DNA of 64,000 nucleotides from Arachidicoccus rhizosphaerae (GCF_900107765.1 NZ_FNQY01000002.1:62001-126000), one strand, 5' to 3'. Positions 8,093-17,770 are shown, counted from the stretch's first letter. Program-made: numbers and translations. The notes: generated by a model not told the origin, from the sequence alone.

Positions 8093-9397
8093 TTAGTTTT
8101 TACGGAAGGCCCATTTAAATAGCTCCTTCCAGGTGGGCTTTTTACCATACATTAAAATGCCGGTTCGGTAAATCTTGCCGGCAAACCAGGTGGTAATGAT
8201 AAAAGAGCCGAATAGCAGCACGATACTCAGGGCCAGTTCCCACCAGGAGACCGCATCCGGTACGCCTTGTGTAACACGGGCCATCATTACGATAGGAGAG
8301 GTAAGCGGGAATAAACTCCCGAATACCGCAAGTCCGCTGGTCGGATCATTGACCGCCTGCATCATAATGACAAAACCGATAATAATCGGTAAGGTGACCG
8401 GCAGTGTGAGCCCCTGAGCATCCTGCTGTCCGTCACTGACAGAACAGCCGATAGCCGCAAATAAGGAAGCATAAATAAAGTAACCGCCCAGAAAATAAAC
8501 AAAGAACATGGTAATGATGAGTGGATAATTAATGGAGCTGAGTGCCTGCATGACGCCTGCCATATCCGCTGCAGAACCGCCGGCGCCCATGGCTCCCGTG
8601 GCCACCATATGGGAAGCCTCGGGAAATAAAATAGGAATTAAGATGAGCCTGAGTCCGACACCCAGCACAATCCAGATGACAAACTGTAACAGGCCGACAG
8701 CGCCGATTCCCAGAATTTTCCCCATCATCAGCTGGAAAGGCTTGATACTGCTGACGACGATTTCTGCGATCCTGGAGACTTTCTCCTCCATGACACCGCG
8801 CATAACGGAAGTGCCGTACAGTAATAACACCATATAAATCAAAATACCGCAGAACACGCCAACGCCGTAGCTGACACCGGCGCGCATCCCCGAATCATTT
8901 TTATCGTTGATATTGACAAAATCAACCTTGTTTTCTGCTTTAGCTTTTTTCAGCAGATCCTGAGAGACAGGCAGGGCGTCCATTTTCAGCTTTTCCAGTC
9001 TGGCCTGGATCGCATCGGTGATGGTGCCGCGGGTCATAATGCCGATCTTGGTGCCGGTAACCAGATTGATCTTGTCATCCAGGCTGGCTCCTTTGGGCAC
9101 CACGATATAGCCGTCTATTTCCTTGCTTTTCGCTTTTTGTTCAAGCTCAGAGCTGGCTACGCCGTTGGTAAATACATAAGTGACATCCTTGGAACTGGCC
9201 GCGATGGTATCTTTAAATAACCCCGCATCGTCCACTACCATAATTTTGGTTTTGGAACTGCTGTTCACGCTAAAGTAGAAAATAGCGGCATAAATGCCGA
9301 AAATCAACACCGGCAGGCCAATGGTGACTAACAGGAACGTCTTTTTCTGCACCCGGCTTAAAAATTCTCTTTTTAATACTAAAAATATCTTATTCAT
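8093..9397 (-). CDS. ABC-2 type transporter permease (NatB/YhaP-like)
   Basis: A 434-residue membrane subunit of an ABC-2 exporter. It starts at the ATG at 9397 (MNKIFLVLKREF); an in-frame GTG at 9403 is less likely. An N-terminal membrane helix (LVTIGLPVLIFGIYAAIFYF) is followed by a periplasmic domain of about 150 residues, then five or six hydrophobic segments from about residue 175 onward, the layout of NatB-type permeases. The segment SRIAEIVVSSIKPFQLMMGK is typical of the coupling region. It lies 14 bases after its ATPase gene, so the two form one exporter. Substrate is not predictable; the NatAB prototype exports sodium, while other relatives act on drugs or lipids. Confidence 0.9.
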   Translation of the reverse strand: MNKIFLVLKREFLSRVQKKTFLLVTIGLPVLIFGIYAAIFYFSVNSSSKTKIMVVDDAGLFKDTIAASSKDVTYVFTNGVASSELEQKAKSKEIDGYIVVPKGASLDDKINLVTGTKIGIMTRGTITDAIQARLEKLKMDALPVSQDLLKKAKAENKVDFVNINDKNDSGMRAGVSYGVGVFCGILIYMVLLLYGTSVMRGVMEEKVSRIAEIVVSSIKPFQLMMGKILGIGAVGLLQFVIWIVLGVGLRLILIPILFPEASHMVATGAMGAGGSAADMAGVMQALSSINYPLIITMFFVYFLGGYFIYASLFAAIGCSVSDGQQDAQGLTLPVTLPIIIGFVIMMQAVNDPTSGLAVFGSLFPLTSPIVMMARVTQGVPDAVSWWELALSIVLLFGSFIITTWFAGKIYRTGILMYGKKPTWKELFKWAFRKN

Positions 9398-9411
9398 GAT
9401 CACTAGAAGGT

Positions 9412-10344
9412 TTAGATGTTGTGGAAACTGCGGGTTACGGCATTGGTTCCGTGCACCAGGCGGATGAAAATTTCATTGAGTGAGGGCAGGATCTCTCCAA
9501 AATGCTGCACTTCAATGTTCTGATCCAGGAAGTATCTGAGGATATCATTACCGGTGCGGCCTTCGTTTATGCGGACAATCATTTTATTGCCGGCCTGGTT
9601 GACTGTTTCAAAAACCGAGGAAGTGGCACCGGCTGCTATTTCCCGGTCCAGTTTGATTTCATAAAGATGCTCCTTATACTGCTGACGGATATCCTCTACC
9701 TTTCCATCAAGTACTTTCTTACCCAGATTGATCAGGGCAATCTGATCGCAGATCTCTTCTACCTGTTCCATACGGTGGGTAGAGAAAATAATCGTGCTGC
9801 CTTTTTGGGCCAGCTCAAATATCTGGTCTTTGATCAGGTTGGCATTGACCGGATCCAGCCCGCTGAAGGGCTCGTCCAGGATAATCAGCTTAGGTTCATG
9901 TAAAACAGTAATGACAAACTGCAGTTTCTGGCTCATGCCCTTGCTGAGGTCTTCTACTTTTTTATCCCACCAGGATTGCATTTCCAGTCGTTCAAACCAG
10001 TATTTTATTTTAGCCATGGCCTCGGGCTGCGAAAGTCCTTTGAGCCGGGCCAGAAACATGGCCTGATCGCCGATTTTCATTTTCTTATACAGCCCTCTTT
10101 CTTCGGGCATATAACCGATGCGCTGAATGTCATTTTCCGGATCAAATTTTTTCCCGTCAAAAGTAATAGTGCCTTCATCCGGATAGAAGATACCCGTAAT
10201 CATGCGCAGTAACGTCGTTTTGCCTGCCCCGTTTGGCCCTAAAAGGCCGAAAATCTGTCCCGGTTCTATGGAAAAACTGACATCATCGACTGCCTTTTGT
10301 GTCGCATAGTATTTTTTGAGGTGCGAAAGTTCAAGTATTGCCAT
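9412..10344 (-). CDS. ABC transporter ATP-binding protein (NatA-like)
   Basis: A 310-residue ATPase subunit. Walker A is GPNGAGKT at 36-43, the signature is LSKGMSQKLQ (a variant of LSGGQ seen in this subfamily), and Walker B is LIILDEPFSGLDP, followed by the switch histidine in FSTHRMEQVEEICD. The last 80 or so residues form a DUF4162-type C-terminal extension common to NatA/YhaQ ATPases. It is the first gene of a two-gene operon with the permease downstream, which together should form a two-fold symmetric exporter in the inner membrane. Confidence 0.95.
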   Translation of the reverse strand: MAILELSHLKKYYATQKAVDDVSFSIEPGQIFGLLGPNGAGKTTLLRMITGIFYPDEGTITFDGKKFDPENDIQRIGYMPEERGLYKKMKIGDQAMFLARLKGLSQPEAMAKIKYWFERLEMQSWWDKKVEDLSKGMSQKLQFVITVLHEPKLIILDEPFSGLDPVNANLIKDQIFELAQKGSTIIFSTHRMEQVEEICDQIALINLGKKVLDGKVEDIRQQYKEHLYEIKLDREIAAGATSSVFETVNQAGNKMIVRINEGRTGNDILRYFLDQNIEVQHFGEILPSLNEIFIRLVHGTNAVTRSFHNI

Positions 10345-10548
10345 TGTTTTTTAATTAGTTGAGGGGTTATAGGTAACGAAAATACCACAGTTTTTTGGCA
10401 AATTGTTAATAAATTGCTACACACCGTCATTTTTTTGTGATAAAGGTTGATTTTAAGGGATAAATGGTCAGTTTATGGACAGCAGCCGGGTTGTACGGTG
10501 GATATCAAAAAGAGACTTCCTTTACCGGTGGATGTTAAAAACACAAAA

Positions 10549-10576
10549 GGGCCGGATTTTAATCAAAAATCCGGCC
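10549..10576 (-). terminator. Rho-independent terminator of the HtrA protease gene
   Basis: GGGCCGGATTTT pairs with AAAATCCGGCCC around a 4 to 5 base loop. On the minus strand the stem is followed by CTTTTGTGTTTTT. It is about 35 bases after the protease stop. Confidence 0.88.
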
Positions 10577-10608
10577 CCATTTTTCCAATTATTAGTATGT
10601 CGTGTTCT

Positions 10609-12153
10609 CTAATTTCCACTATTGTCGCTATCCTCATTATCCAGTCTTAAAGGATAACCGTAAATGGCATCGCCATCCGGATAAATACCTCTTAACTGAA
10701 TCAGTCCGGTGCTTTCCTTTAAGATCTTGCGGGCATCTTCTGCTTTATGAACGGTTTGTCCATCGATGCTGATGATGATAAAGCCGTTTTGAATCTTGGC
10801 TTTCTTAAAGGCCCCGTCTTTCAGATTGGTGACCTGCACACCGCCGTTAATGCCATATTTGCTGGCCTGTTCCGGAGTCAGGGTGACCAGGTCTGCGCCT
10901 AATTTGGAAGAGGAAGCTTCCTCGGCAGTCATTTGTTTATAAGTACCCAGGCTGTTTTTAAGGGTCAGTGTGCCCTGTAGTTGCTTGCCGTCACGCATAT
11001 ACGTAACATTTAATTTATCGCCTGGTTTTTTCTCGCCCATGATGGCGGACATCTGACCTGAATTATTAACAGGTCTGTCGTTGATGGCCGTGATGACATC
11101 GCCTTTTTTCAGGCCGGCTGCCTGAGCTGCCCCGTCTTCACTGACATCGCCTACATAAAGACCGGTGTTGTAATTGTCAATCTTGAGTTCTTTTTTCTGT
11201 TCATCGCTAAGGGTGGTAATATCTAAGAAAGTGATACCGATATAACCTCTTTGTACCGCACCATATTTGATAATGTCGTTGACGACTTTTTTGGCGATGT
11301 TGACAGGAATGGCAAAGGAATAACCGGTAAAGCTACCTGTCGGAGAGGCGATGGCACTATTAATGCCGATTAACTGACCATCCGTATTGATTAAGGCACC
11401 ACCACTGTTACCGGGGTTGACGGCTGCATCTGTCTGGATATAGGACTCTATGGTCGTAGCACTGCCGTTGCTTTTGGATCTTCCAAGACCGATATCTCTG
11501 GCCTTGGCGCTGACAATACCGGCCGTAACCGTTACATCCAGCGTAAAGGGATAACCGATGGCAATCACCCATTGGCCTAATTTTAAATCATCACTGTTGC
11601 CATATACTAAATAAGGCAGATGACTGGCTTCAATTTTTACCACCGCCAGATCACTGCTGGGGTCTGTCCCGATGACGCGGGCTTTATAGGTTTTTTTATC
11701 ACTGGTGGTCACGGTAATTTTATCCGCATTGGCTACCACGTGATTGTTGGTAACGATATATCCGTCGTCACTGATGATCACACCACTGCCGCTGGCTCTT
11801 TCGCCAGGGATGGTCTGTACTCTGGGCCCACCGAAGAAATCACCGAAAGGACTGTCATCCCCGAACAGATCCCCGAAAGGGCTGCTGGGCAGGTTATTGG
11901 TGACTTTTCTGGATTTGGTTTCTACTTTAATATGTACAACGGCAGGGGTAGCGGAAGCGCTGGCTGCCGTAAAGTCAATGGCGCTGGATGGCGCGCTTGA
12001 TTTATCAAAAAAACTTGCATAGTTAGCAGGAAGCTTACCGGGCTCCTGGGTGCCGGCTGTTTGCATGCGCTGGTATTTGCTAAACCCCCATACACTTCCT
12101 ATAGCAGTGGCTGCGCTGATAAAGACGACAAACAGTACATTTTTCCATTTCAT
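10609..12153 (-). CDS. htrA: Periplasmic Do/HtrA-family serine protease
   Basis: A 514-residue trypsin-like protease and chaperone that degrades misfolded envelope proteins. An N-terminal signal anchor (VLFVVFISAATAIGSVWGF) directs it to the periplasm. The catalytic triad is visible: H138 (VTNNHVV), D168 (SSDLAVVK) and S250 (NPGNSGGAL). A Gly/Phe/Asp-rich stretch (PFGDLFGDD, PFGDFFGGP, about 92-110) matches the flexible LA loop that keeps DegP-type proteases inactive as hexamers. Two PDZ domains follow, at about 300-390 and 420-500. Such genes are usually stress-induced; no specific operator was recognised. A single gene with its own terminator. Confidence 0.95.
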   Translation of the reverse strand: MKWKNVLFVVFISAATAIGSVWGFSKYQRMQTAGTQEPGKLPANYASFFDKSSAPSSAIDFTAASASATPAVVHIKVETKSRKVTNNLPSSPFGDLFGDDSPFGDFFGGPRVQTIPGERASGSGVIISDDGYIVTNNHVVANADKITVTTSDKKTYKARVIGTDPSSDLAVVKIEASHLPYLVYGNSDDLKLGQWVIAIGYPFTLDVTVTAGIVSAKARDIGLGRSKSNGSATTIESYIQTDAAVNPGNSGGALINTDGQLIGINSAIASPTGSFTGYSFAIPVNIAKKVVNDIIKYGAVQRGYIGITFLDITTLSDEQKKELKIDNYNTGLYVGDVSEDGAAQAAGLKKGDVITAINDRPVNNSGQMSAIMGEKKPGDKLNVTYMRDGKQLQGTLTLKNSLGTYKQMTAEEASSSKLGADLVTLTPEQASKYGINGGVQVTNLKDGAFKKAKIQNGFIIISIDGQTVHKAEDARKILKESTGLIQLRGIYPDGDAIYGYPLRLDNEDSDNSGN

Positions 12154-12822
12154 CTGTTTATTATATTTTAATAGTTAATAAATCCCTTGACGCAGCATAA
12201 GTGAACCATTAACAGTTGACTTAACTGCAGCATCGAAGGGGCGGTTGCTTTTTCAATATTTAGTTTTGAACCTTTCATGGCAACTATCTGATCGTTGCTT
12301 GTAATGTTCATTGGACGATAAATTTACAGTCCAGTTCAATACTTGGCTAAGTGGGTTTTATTTATTAACAAAATATTTAATTGGTTCTCAATACTGTTAA
12401 AGAAAAATTCCTCGCTGAAACTTTCTGAAACCAATGATCATCCCAAAATCGGACAGGATTTGGTGTTAAAATAAATTAACCCTAAAAGCCACTTTATTAG
12501 CAAAGTTTTTATCCGCGCATATAAACATCCTACTGGTAATGTATATCTTGACACTTATCAGTAACCACGGTAGTTTCAGTCTATGAGATACTTTCAAATC
12601 TGAGCTAAAACTGAATAAATTTTGAAGATGTTTTCCCGGCCCATATTTATAAGCAGCTGTCAGCTGCTTTTTTACCAGAGGGTTGGGCAACTGTACAAAT
12701 CTGGAAAATAAAAATTTTATCCATAAGTTTACACTATTATAAAAGATACCAAACCATTGTCTATCACCCTCAGGGATTTATGACGATGTGTTATCCGAAC
12801 CGACAAAAGACAATTCAAGCAG
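12154..12822. other. Long divergent intergenic region between htrA and the LOG gene
   Basis: About 670 AT-rich bases. A 74-codon open frame on the minus strand (12466-12690) has no recognisable protein features and is rejected. The stretch should hold divergent promoters. I see no RNA gene or strong hairpin in it. Confidence 0.4.
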
Positions 12823-13557
12823 ATGAAAGGAAAAGTTATACGTAGGAAAAAGATTATTTATTTAGATAGTCCCAAAAAAGGAATCTGGGAGATTGGATTC
12901 GCCCTGAAAGTAGCCTGGCAGTTAATGTATAATATGCGTAAACTGCATAATATAGGTCCCGGCATCACGGTCTTCGGTTCAGCCAGGCTGGAAGAAGGGA
13001 CTCCTTACTATGAAGCGGCGGTAGAATTTGGCAGAAGGATAGCGGCTATGAAGTTTACCACGATCACCGGTGGCGGCCCCGGTATTATGGAAGCCGCTAA
13101 TAAAGGGGCCTTTGAAGCAGGCGGTATGTCTGTTGGGATGAATATTGTGTTACCGCATGAACAGCATGAGAATCCTTATCTGACCACTTCTGTTGTGTTT
13201 GAGCATTTTTTTACCAGAAAAGTATTGTTAGTCAAGCACTCTTATGCCTTTGTGGTCATGCCTGGCGGTTTTGGCACCATGGACGAATTTTATGAAATCC
13301 TGACCCTGGTACAGACAAAATCAGTAGACCGGTATCCCATTGTATTATTCGGGTCGGACTTCTATCAGCCTATCGTGGAACTGATGAAAGGATTTGCAGG
13401 GGCGGGGACCATTGCACCCATCGATATGGATCTGGTATTTATTACCGATAGCATTGATGACGGGATGGATTATATCCGCAAATTTATTAATAGTCATTAC
13501 AATATCCTGCCACAAAGGCCCCGGTGGCGGTGGCTGGAAAGAAAAGAACCCAAATAA
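12823..13557 (+). CDS. LOG family protein (TIGR00730; nucleoside monophosphate phosphoribohydrolase-like)
   Basis: A 244-residue Rossmann-fold protein of the LOG family. Members hydrolyse the N-glycosidic bond of nucleoside 5-prime-monophosphates, including cytokinin ribotides and AMP. Family motifs are present: FGSARLEEGTPYY (51-63), TGGGPGIMEAANKGAFEAG (82-100) and PGGFGTMDEFYEI (147-159), the last holding the catalytic glutamate of the PGGxGTxxE signature. The N-terminal 45 residues are a basic extension common in Bacteroidota homologues. The physiological substrate is uncertain. It stands alone, and converges on asd across a shared terminator. Confidence 0.92.
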   Translation: MKGKVIRRKKIIYLDSPKKGIWEIGFALKVAWQLMYNMRKLHNIGPGITVFGSARLEEGTPYYEAAVEFGRRIAAMKFTTITGGGPGIMEAANKGAFEAGGMSVGMNIVLPHEQHENPYLTTSVVFEHFFTRKVLLVKHSYAFVVMPGGFGTMDEFYEILTLVQTKSVDRYPIVLFGSDFYQPIVELMKGFAGAGTIAPIDMDLVFITDSIDDGMDYIRKFINSHYNILPQRPRWRWLERKEPK

Positions 13558-13591
13558 AACGGATGCACGGATACATAGATGCATGAGTACA

Positions 13592-13645
13592 AAAGCGTCC
13601 TGTCCTTTTAAAGGCCGCGCAGCTTTTAAAAGGACAGGACGCTTT
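13592..13645. terminator. Bidirectional terminator between the LOG gene and asd
   Basis: Twenty-one perfectly paired bases (AAAGCGTCCTGTCCTTTTAA plus A, and their complement at 13625-13645) around a 12-base loop. It lies between convergent genes and is followed by a T-rich run on the plus side. Confidence 0.85.
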
Positions 13646-13669
13646 AAGTTTTTTATCTAACGAAGCGTC

Positions 13670-14659
13670 TTAGATTAACTTTTCTGCCATTAAGTATTCC
13701 GCGATCTGAACGGCATTGGTGGCCGCACCCTTGCGCAGGTTATCGCTGACTACCCACAGGTTCAATGTTTTAGGCTGGGTTTCATCTCTGCGTAAACGGC
13801 CTACAAATACCTCATCTTTTTCATGAGCATTCAGGGGCATGGGATACTGGCCTTCAGCCACATTATCCTGCAAAATAACGCCCGGAGCTTCACTTAGAAT
13901 CCTGCGAACCTCATCCAGTTCGAATTCATTTTCAAACTCCACATTGATGCTCTCGCTATGACCGCCGATTACCGGAATACGAATGGCCGTAGCGGTCAGA
14001 CGAATGGAGTCGTCTCCCAGGATTTTCACGGTTTCATTGGTCATTTTCATTTCTTCCTTGGTGTAACCATTGTCTGTAAAGACGTCAATCTGTGGAATTA
14101 CATTCAGATCTATAGGATGAGCATAGGCTTTTTCGCCGTCTTTGCCACTTCTTTCGTTAAAGAGCTGATCTACGGCTTTTTTACCGGTCCCGGTGACACT
14201 CTGGTAAGTGCTTACAATCACTCTTTTCATCTTATAGGCCTTGTGCAGCGGGTTGAGCGCTACCACCATCTGAATGGTAGAACAGTTGGGGTTGGCGATG
14301 ATTTTATCTTCGCTGGTCAAAACGGAAGCGTTGATTTCCGGAACGACCAGTTTTTTGGTGGGATCCATTCTCCAGGCAGAGGAGTTGTCAATGACCGTAA
14401 TGCCGGCTGCCGCAAATTTGGGTGCCCACTCTAAAGAAGTGCCGCCGCCCGCTGAAAAAATAGCCACTTCGGGCTTTTCGTCAATAGCCTGCTGCATGGA
14501 AATGACCTTATAGGTCTTGCCTTTAAAGCTGACTTCTTTACCCACACTTCTTTCAGAGGCTACAGGTAATAATTCTGTTACCGGAAAATTTCTTTCTTCC
14601 AGCACCTGCATCATTTTTGTTCCTACCAGACCGGTAGCACCGACTACGGCTACTTTCAT
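13670..14659 (-). CDS. asd: Aspartate-semialdehyde dehydrogenase
   Basis: Asd reduces 4-aspartyl phosphate to aspartate semialdehyde with NADPH, the branch point for lysine/diaminopimelate, threonine and methionine. The 329-residue protein opens with the Rossmann motif VAVVGATGLVGTKMM. C126 in NPNCSTIQ is the catalytic nucleophile, and RIPVIGGHSESINVEFE carries the conserved histidine and substrate-binding arginine. Length and order fit the family. The preceding pathway step, aspartate kinase, is encoded in the same window at 36927-38249 but is not linked in an operon. Confidence 0.97.
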   Translation of the reverse strand: MKVAVVGATGLVGTKMMQVLEERNFPVTELLPVASERSVGKEVSFKGKTYKVISMQQAIDEKPEVAIFSAGGGTSLEWAPKFAAAGITVIDNSSAWRMDPTKKLVVPEINASVLTSEDKIIANPNCSTIQMVVALNPLHKAYKMKRVIVSTYQSVTGTGKKAVDQLFNERSGKDGEKAYAHPIDLNVIPQIDVFTDNGYTKEEMKMTNETVKILGDDSIRLTATAIRIPVIGGHSESINVEFENEFELDEVRRILSEAPGVILQDNVAEGQYPMPLNAHEKDEVFVGRLRRDETQPKTLNLWVVSDNLRKGAATNAVQIAEYLMAEKLI

Positions 14660-14741
14660 TGTTTATTTTTTTTGTTATATAATGAGCGATTCTAAAATCG
14701 ACAGGTAAAGAAACAGGGAATTATTCGATAGGGCACTTATG

Positions 14742-14776
14742 AAAAAAGCCTTCCTGATTCAGGAAGGCTTTTTTTA
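14742..14776 (-). terminator. Rho-independent terminator of mnmA
   Basis: AAAAAAGCCTTCCTG and CAGGAAGGCTTTTTT form a 15-bp stem around a 3 to 4 base loop with T-runs on both strands. It lies downstream of mnmA on the minus strand, before asd begins. Confidence 0.9.
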
Positions 14777-14901
14777 TATTGTGACACATACCAAGTTCAC
14801 CCTTCCTGTTTAGATGGTTTAATCTTCTTAGTATGTTTCTTTATGCTGTTCATTTGTGAGGCCAAAATTAAATGGATATCATCAAATTTTCAAATAAATT
14901 T

Positions 14902-16008
14902 TTAAGAAAATATAAATTCCTCCTGCCTTTTAATAATACCGCCGCCGATAACGGTGTCTCCTTCATAGAAGACGGCGCTCTGACCGGGGGCGATGCCTGC
15001 TGCCGGAGCCAGTAATTCTACCCGAACCTGATCGCCATCCATATATAAGTGCCCCATGGTGCCTTTATCCTTATACCTGATTTTTACCAGCACTTCCATG
15101 CCGTCTTGGACTGCCTGGTATTTTTGCCAGTTCAGTTTGCCTACGGTAAGTTCTGATTTGTCCAGATCGGACAGATCACCGAGTACAACGGTATTGGTGG
15201 CCGGGTCAATATGGGTGACATATACCGGATGTCCCATGGCTATCAGGCCTTTACGCTGGCCGATGGTATAAAACGGATAGCCACTATGCTGTCCTAGCTT
15301 TTTACCGGTCTTATCCACAAACCAACCGCCCTGTACGCGCTGCTCCAGCCCGTCCACCCGGCGCTTTAAAAAGCCGCGGTAGTCATTGTCCGGTACGAAG
15401 CAGATTTCATAGCTCTCGCTTTTTTTGGCCAGTTCCGGATAACCGTAATCGGCCGCCAGCTGACGAATCTCTGTTTTATGATAACCACCCAAGGGAAGCA
15501 GGGTTCTACTGAGTAAATCCTGCTCGAGTCCCCAAAGGACATAACTCTGATCCTTGGTCTCATCCAGGCCTTTGCTTAAATAATAGCGGCCATCCTCGCC
15601 TTTATGGATATTGGCATAATGTCCCGTCGCAATATAATCACAGCCTAGTGCGTTGGCTCTTTTGAGTAAGGCCCGCCACTTAATGTGGGTGTTACACATC
15701 ACACAGGGATTAGGGGTACGACCGGCAATATATTCCTCCACAAAATTGTCGATGACAAAATCCCCGAACTCATCTCTGATATCTAATATAAAATGCGGAA
15801 ATCCGTGTTGTACTGCTGCCTGACGGGCATCATTAAAGCTGTCCACATTGCAGCACCCTGTTTCCTTGGAACCGGAGCCGCTGCTGGCATAATCCCAGGT
15901 TTTCATGGTGATCCCGATCACTTCATAACCTTGTTTGTGGAGCATGAGGGCTACGACAGTACTGTCAATACCACCACTCATTGCCACCAAAACCTTTCCC
16001 TTACTCAC
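14902..16008 (-). CDS. mnmA: tRNA-specific 2-thiouridylase MnmA
   Basis: MnmA adds sulfur to the 2-position of wobble uridine 34 in tRNA-Lys, -Glu and -Gln, using ATP to adenylate the base and a persulfide relayed from a cysteine desulfurase. The 368-residue protein has the PP-loop SGGIDS (11-16), C102 in TPNPCVMCN and C203 in YEICFVPD, the catalytic cysteine pair. It starts with GTG at 16006-16008 (MSKGKVLVAM). A cysteine desulfurase candidate donor is encoded at 27698-28846. A -7 box (TACCTTTG) lies 15 bases upstream, so the leader is very short. Confidence 0.97.
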   Translation of the reverse strand: MSKGKVLVAMSGGIDSTVVALMLHKQGYEVIGITMKTWDYASSGSGSKETGCCNVDSFNDARQAAVQHGFPHFILDIRDEFGDFVIDNFVEEYIAGRTPNPCVMCNTHIKWRALLKRANALGCDYIATGHYANIHKGEDGRYYLSKGLDETKDQSYVLWGLEQDLLSRTLLPLGGYHKTEIRQLAADYGYPELAKKSESYEICFVPDNDYRGFLKRRVDGLEQRVQGGWFVDKTGKKLGQHSGYPFYTIGQRKGLIAMGHPVYVTHIDPATNTVVLGDLSDLDKSELTVGKLNWQKYQAVQDGMEVLVKIRYKDKGTMGHLYMDGDQVRVELLAPAAGIAPGQSAVFYEGDTVIGGGIIKRQEEFIFS

Positions 16009-16023
16009 TGTTTAAAATTTTTG

Positions 16024-16031
16024 CAAAGGTA
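16024..16031 (-). promoter_or_regulatory. Candidate -7 promoter element for mnmA
   Basis: CAAAGGTA on the plus strand reads TACCTTTG on the minus strand, a full match to TAnnTTTG. Transcription would begin about 10 bases before the GTG start. Confidence 0.55.
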
Positions 16032-16136
16032 AGATTATTGCCACAATTGTTGTTTGAATACCCGTCACAGCCTTGTCATAAAACTGATTTATGATATTTT
16101 TTGGATATGGGGATTTTATTATTCCGCGAGAAAAGA

Positions 16137-16144
16137 TATCTTTG
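16137..16144 (+). promoter_or_regulatory. Candidate -7 element before an outer membrane protein gene
   Basis: TATCTTTG matches the Bacteroidota -7 consensus. It would give the gene starting at 16307 a leader of about 155 bases. No -33 TTTG at the usual spacing. Confidence 0.45.
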
Positions 16145-16306
16145 CATCATGGTAAAATGCTGACAAATAAGGAATTGTGATTTCATTATTTTTTACATTT
16201 TTCGCGTTTTGAGTGCTTTTGGCACGAATTTTTAGCTTAGAACAGATACATTGGATTATACAAGGGACGTGGGTATTTACATTCCAAACAAACTAAATTG
16301 TAAAAC

Positions 16307-16945
16307 ATGAAAAAATTACTTTTTTTAACAGTAGCGGGACTTTTTGGTGCCCTGACTGTGACTAATGCTCAAATCCAGAAAGGCAATCTGATGCTGGGCA
16401 CTGACCTGGGAAGCGGGGTTGCTAATGCTGGCAACGGAAGCCTGTTTGGTCTTAATTTCGGATTAAACAGCGGTGCAGGATATAATGTCGGAATCAGCCC
16501 TAAAGTAGGCTATTTTGTCAAGGATAATTTAATGGTCGGTGGTGTTGTTAATCTTGGTTTCGACAAAGATGGTAAAGGCGATGGCGCCATTAAAACCACT
16601 ACTTACGGTATCCAGGCATTAGGTCGTTATTATTTATCTCCAGGTGAGAAAGGCGTGGACAACCTGTTACAGCATGGCCGTTTCTTTGCGGAAGCCAATG
16701 CCGGTTTTGCAGGTAGCAATACCAAACCAGGTGTAACCACCAATGGTTTCGCCTTTGGCTTTGGTCCCGGCTATTCTTATTTTTTAACGCCTAATGTTGC
16801 CTTGGAAGGTCTGGTGAAATATAATGCAATTGTAGGCGGCGGTAATACGAATTACCTGCATTCTCTGGGGGTAAACTTTGGTGTACAGGTCTTTTTGCCT
16901 AGCGCCAAAGTGCGTTCCATGGTCAAAGACCCTTCTCAGCTCTAA
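16307..16945 (+). CDS. Predicted outer membrane beta-barrel protein
   Basis: A 212-residue secreted protein. The signal peptide is MKKLLFLTVAGLFGALTVTN then AQ. The mature part is rich in glycine and aromatic residues with alternating strands (SGAGYNVGISPKVGYFV, FGFGPGYSYFLTPNVALEGL, HSLGVNFGVQVFL), the pattern of an 8-stranded OmpW/OmpX-like barrel. It has no known enzymatic motif. It is probably a single-gene unit with its own terminator. Precise function unknown. Confidence 0.8.
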   Translation: MKKLLFLTVAGLFGALTVTNAQIQKGNLMLGTDLGSGVANAGNGSLFGLNFGLNSGAGYNVGISPKVGYFVKDNLMVGGVVNLGFDKDGKGDGAIKTTTYGIQALGRYYLSPGEKGVDNLLQHGRFFAEANAGFAGSNTKPGVTTNGFAFGFGPGYSYFLTPNVALEGLVKYNAIVGGGNTNYLHSLGVNFGVQVFLPSAKVRSMVKDPSQL

Positions 16946-17022
16946 CAACAGACAAAACAAACCCTATACCTTGTACTGCTTAAGTTAAGGTATCTGGGAT
17001 AAGCTGACTATAAACCAAAATC

Positions 17023-17071
17023 AATCAGGATACAGACCATCATTTTGATCGTCTGTTCCTGATTTTTTTTT
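17023..17071 (+). terminator. Rho-independent terminator after the 16307 gene
   Basis: AATCAGGATACAGAC and GTCTGTTCCTGATT form an imperfect stem ending in nine T residues, 80 bases after the stop. Confidence 0.8.
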
Positions 17072-17196
17072 GCTCAGAAGTGCATTCTGGCATAAAACTG
17101 GCGTTTTCTCAATTTTTACGGCGATTTGTACATTTTGTAGCAAAAAAATGTATATTGCTGCAAACATATTTGCCTCCAAATTTTAATTGACATTTT

Positions 17197-17664
17197 ATGA
17201 TTAAATTGCAAGTGATTGGAAATCTGGGTCGGGACTGTACCGTAAATAATGTAAACGGACGTACGGTGATTAATTTCAGCGTCGCCCATACTGAAAGGTA
17301 CCGCGACAGCACGACCGGTGAAATGAAACCTAAAACCATTTGGGTGGAATGTGCTTACTGGACGGAGAAGACGGCCATTGCTCCTTATCTTAAAAAAGGA
17401 ACGCAGGTATATGCGGAAGGAACGCCCGATACCCGTTCTTATACCACCCAAAGCGGAGAGAATAAAATATCACTTACCCTAAGAATTCATAATGTTCAAC
17501 TACTGGGTTCCAGACCCAGTGATAATTATGGTCAGGAAGGGTCAATGGGACCTTCAGAGGGCTCAGGAGCCTCAGGATATAATCAGCCAGATAGCGGCGG
17601 GTCTTCCGGTGCCCAGAGCGGCAGCGGTATAGATTCAGCGGATGGCGATGATCTGCCTTTTTAA
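17197..17664 (+). CDS. ssb: Single-stranded DNA-binding protein
   Basis: A 155-residue SSB. The OB-fold occupies about residues 1-108 (LQVIGNLGRDCTVNNVNGRT, then VINFSVAHTERY, KTIWVECAYWTEKTA and RIHNVQLLG). A Gly/Ser/Pro-rich linker follows and the acidic tip is DGDDLPF, the conserved C-terminal tail that recruits replication and repair proteins. It acts as a tetramer that coats ssDNA. It stands alone. The prophage in this window has its own RecT but no SSB, and may use the host one. Confidence 0.97.
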   Translation: MIKLQVIGNLGRDCTVNNVNGRTVINFSVAHTERYRDSTTGEMKPKTIWVECAYWTEKTAIAPYLKKGTQVYAEGTPDTRSYTTQSGENKISLTLRIHNVQLLGSRPSDNYGQEGSMGPSEGSGASGYNQPDSGGSSGAQSGSGIDSADGDDLPF

Positions 17665-17711
17665 GTGACGGACAATATACGAAGTAAAAAACCTTAATGC
17701 CGACCTTGGCA

Positions 17712-17770
17712 AACGAACCTGTCCCGTTTTGTCGGTCCCTCAGGACCGGTTAAAGCCGGGCAGGTTCGTT
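17712..17770. terminator. Hairpin between ssb and the transpeptidase-like gene
   Basis: AACGAACCTG and CAGGTTCGTT (17712-17723 with 17761-17770) close a nested hairpin whose inner stem is GGTCC/GGACC. It lies between convergent genes and probably terminates ssb. The T-run is weak. Confidence 0.6.

Noticed and set aside
12466-12690. 74-codon minus-strand frame in the htrA-LOG gap
   Set aside because: Low complexity without domain, promoter or conserved look; probably chance.
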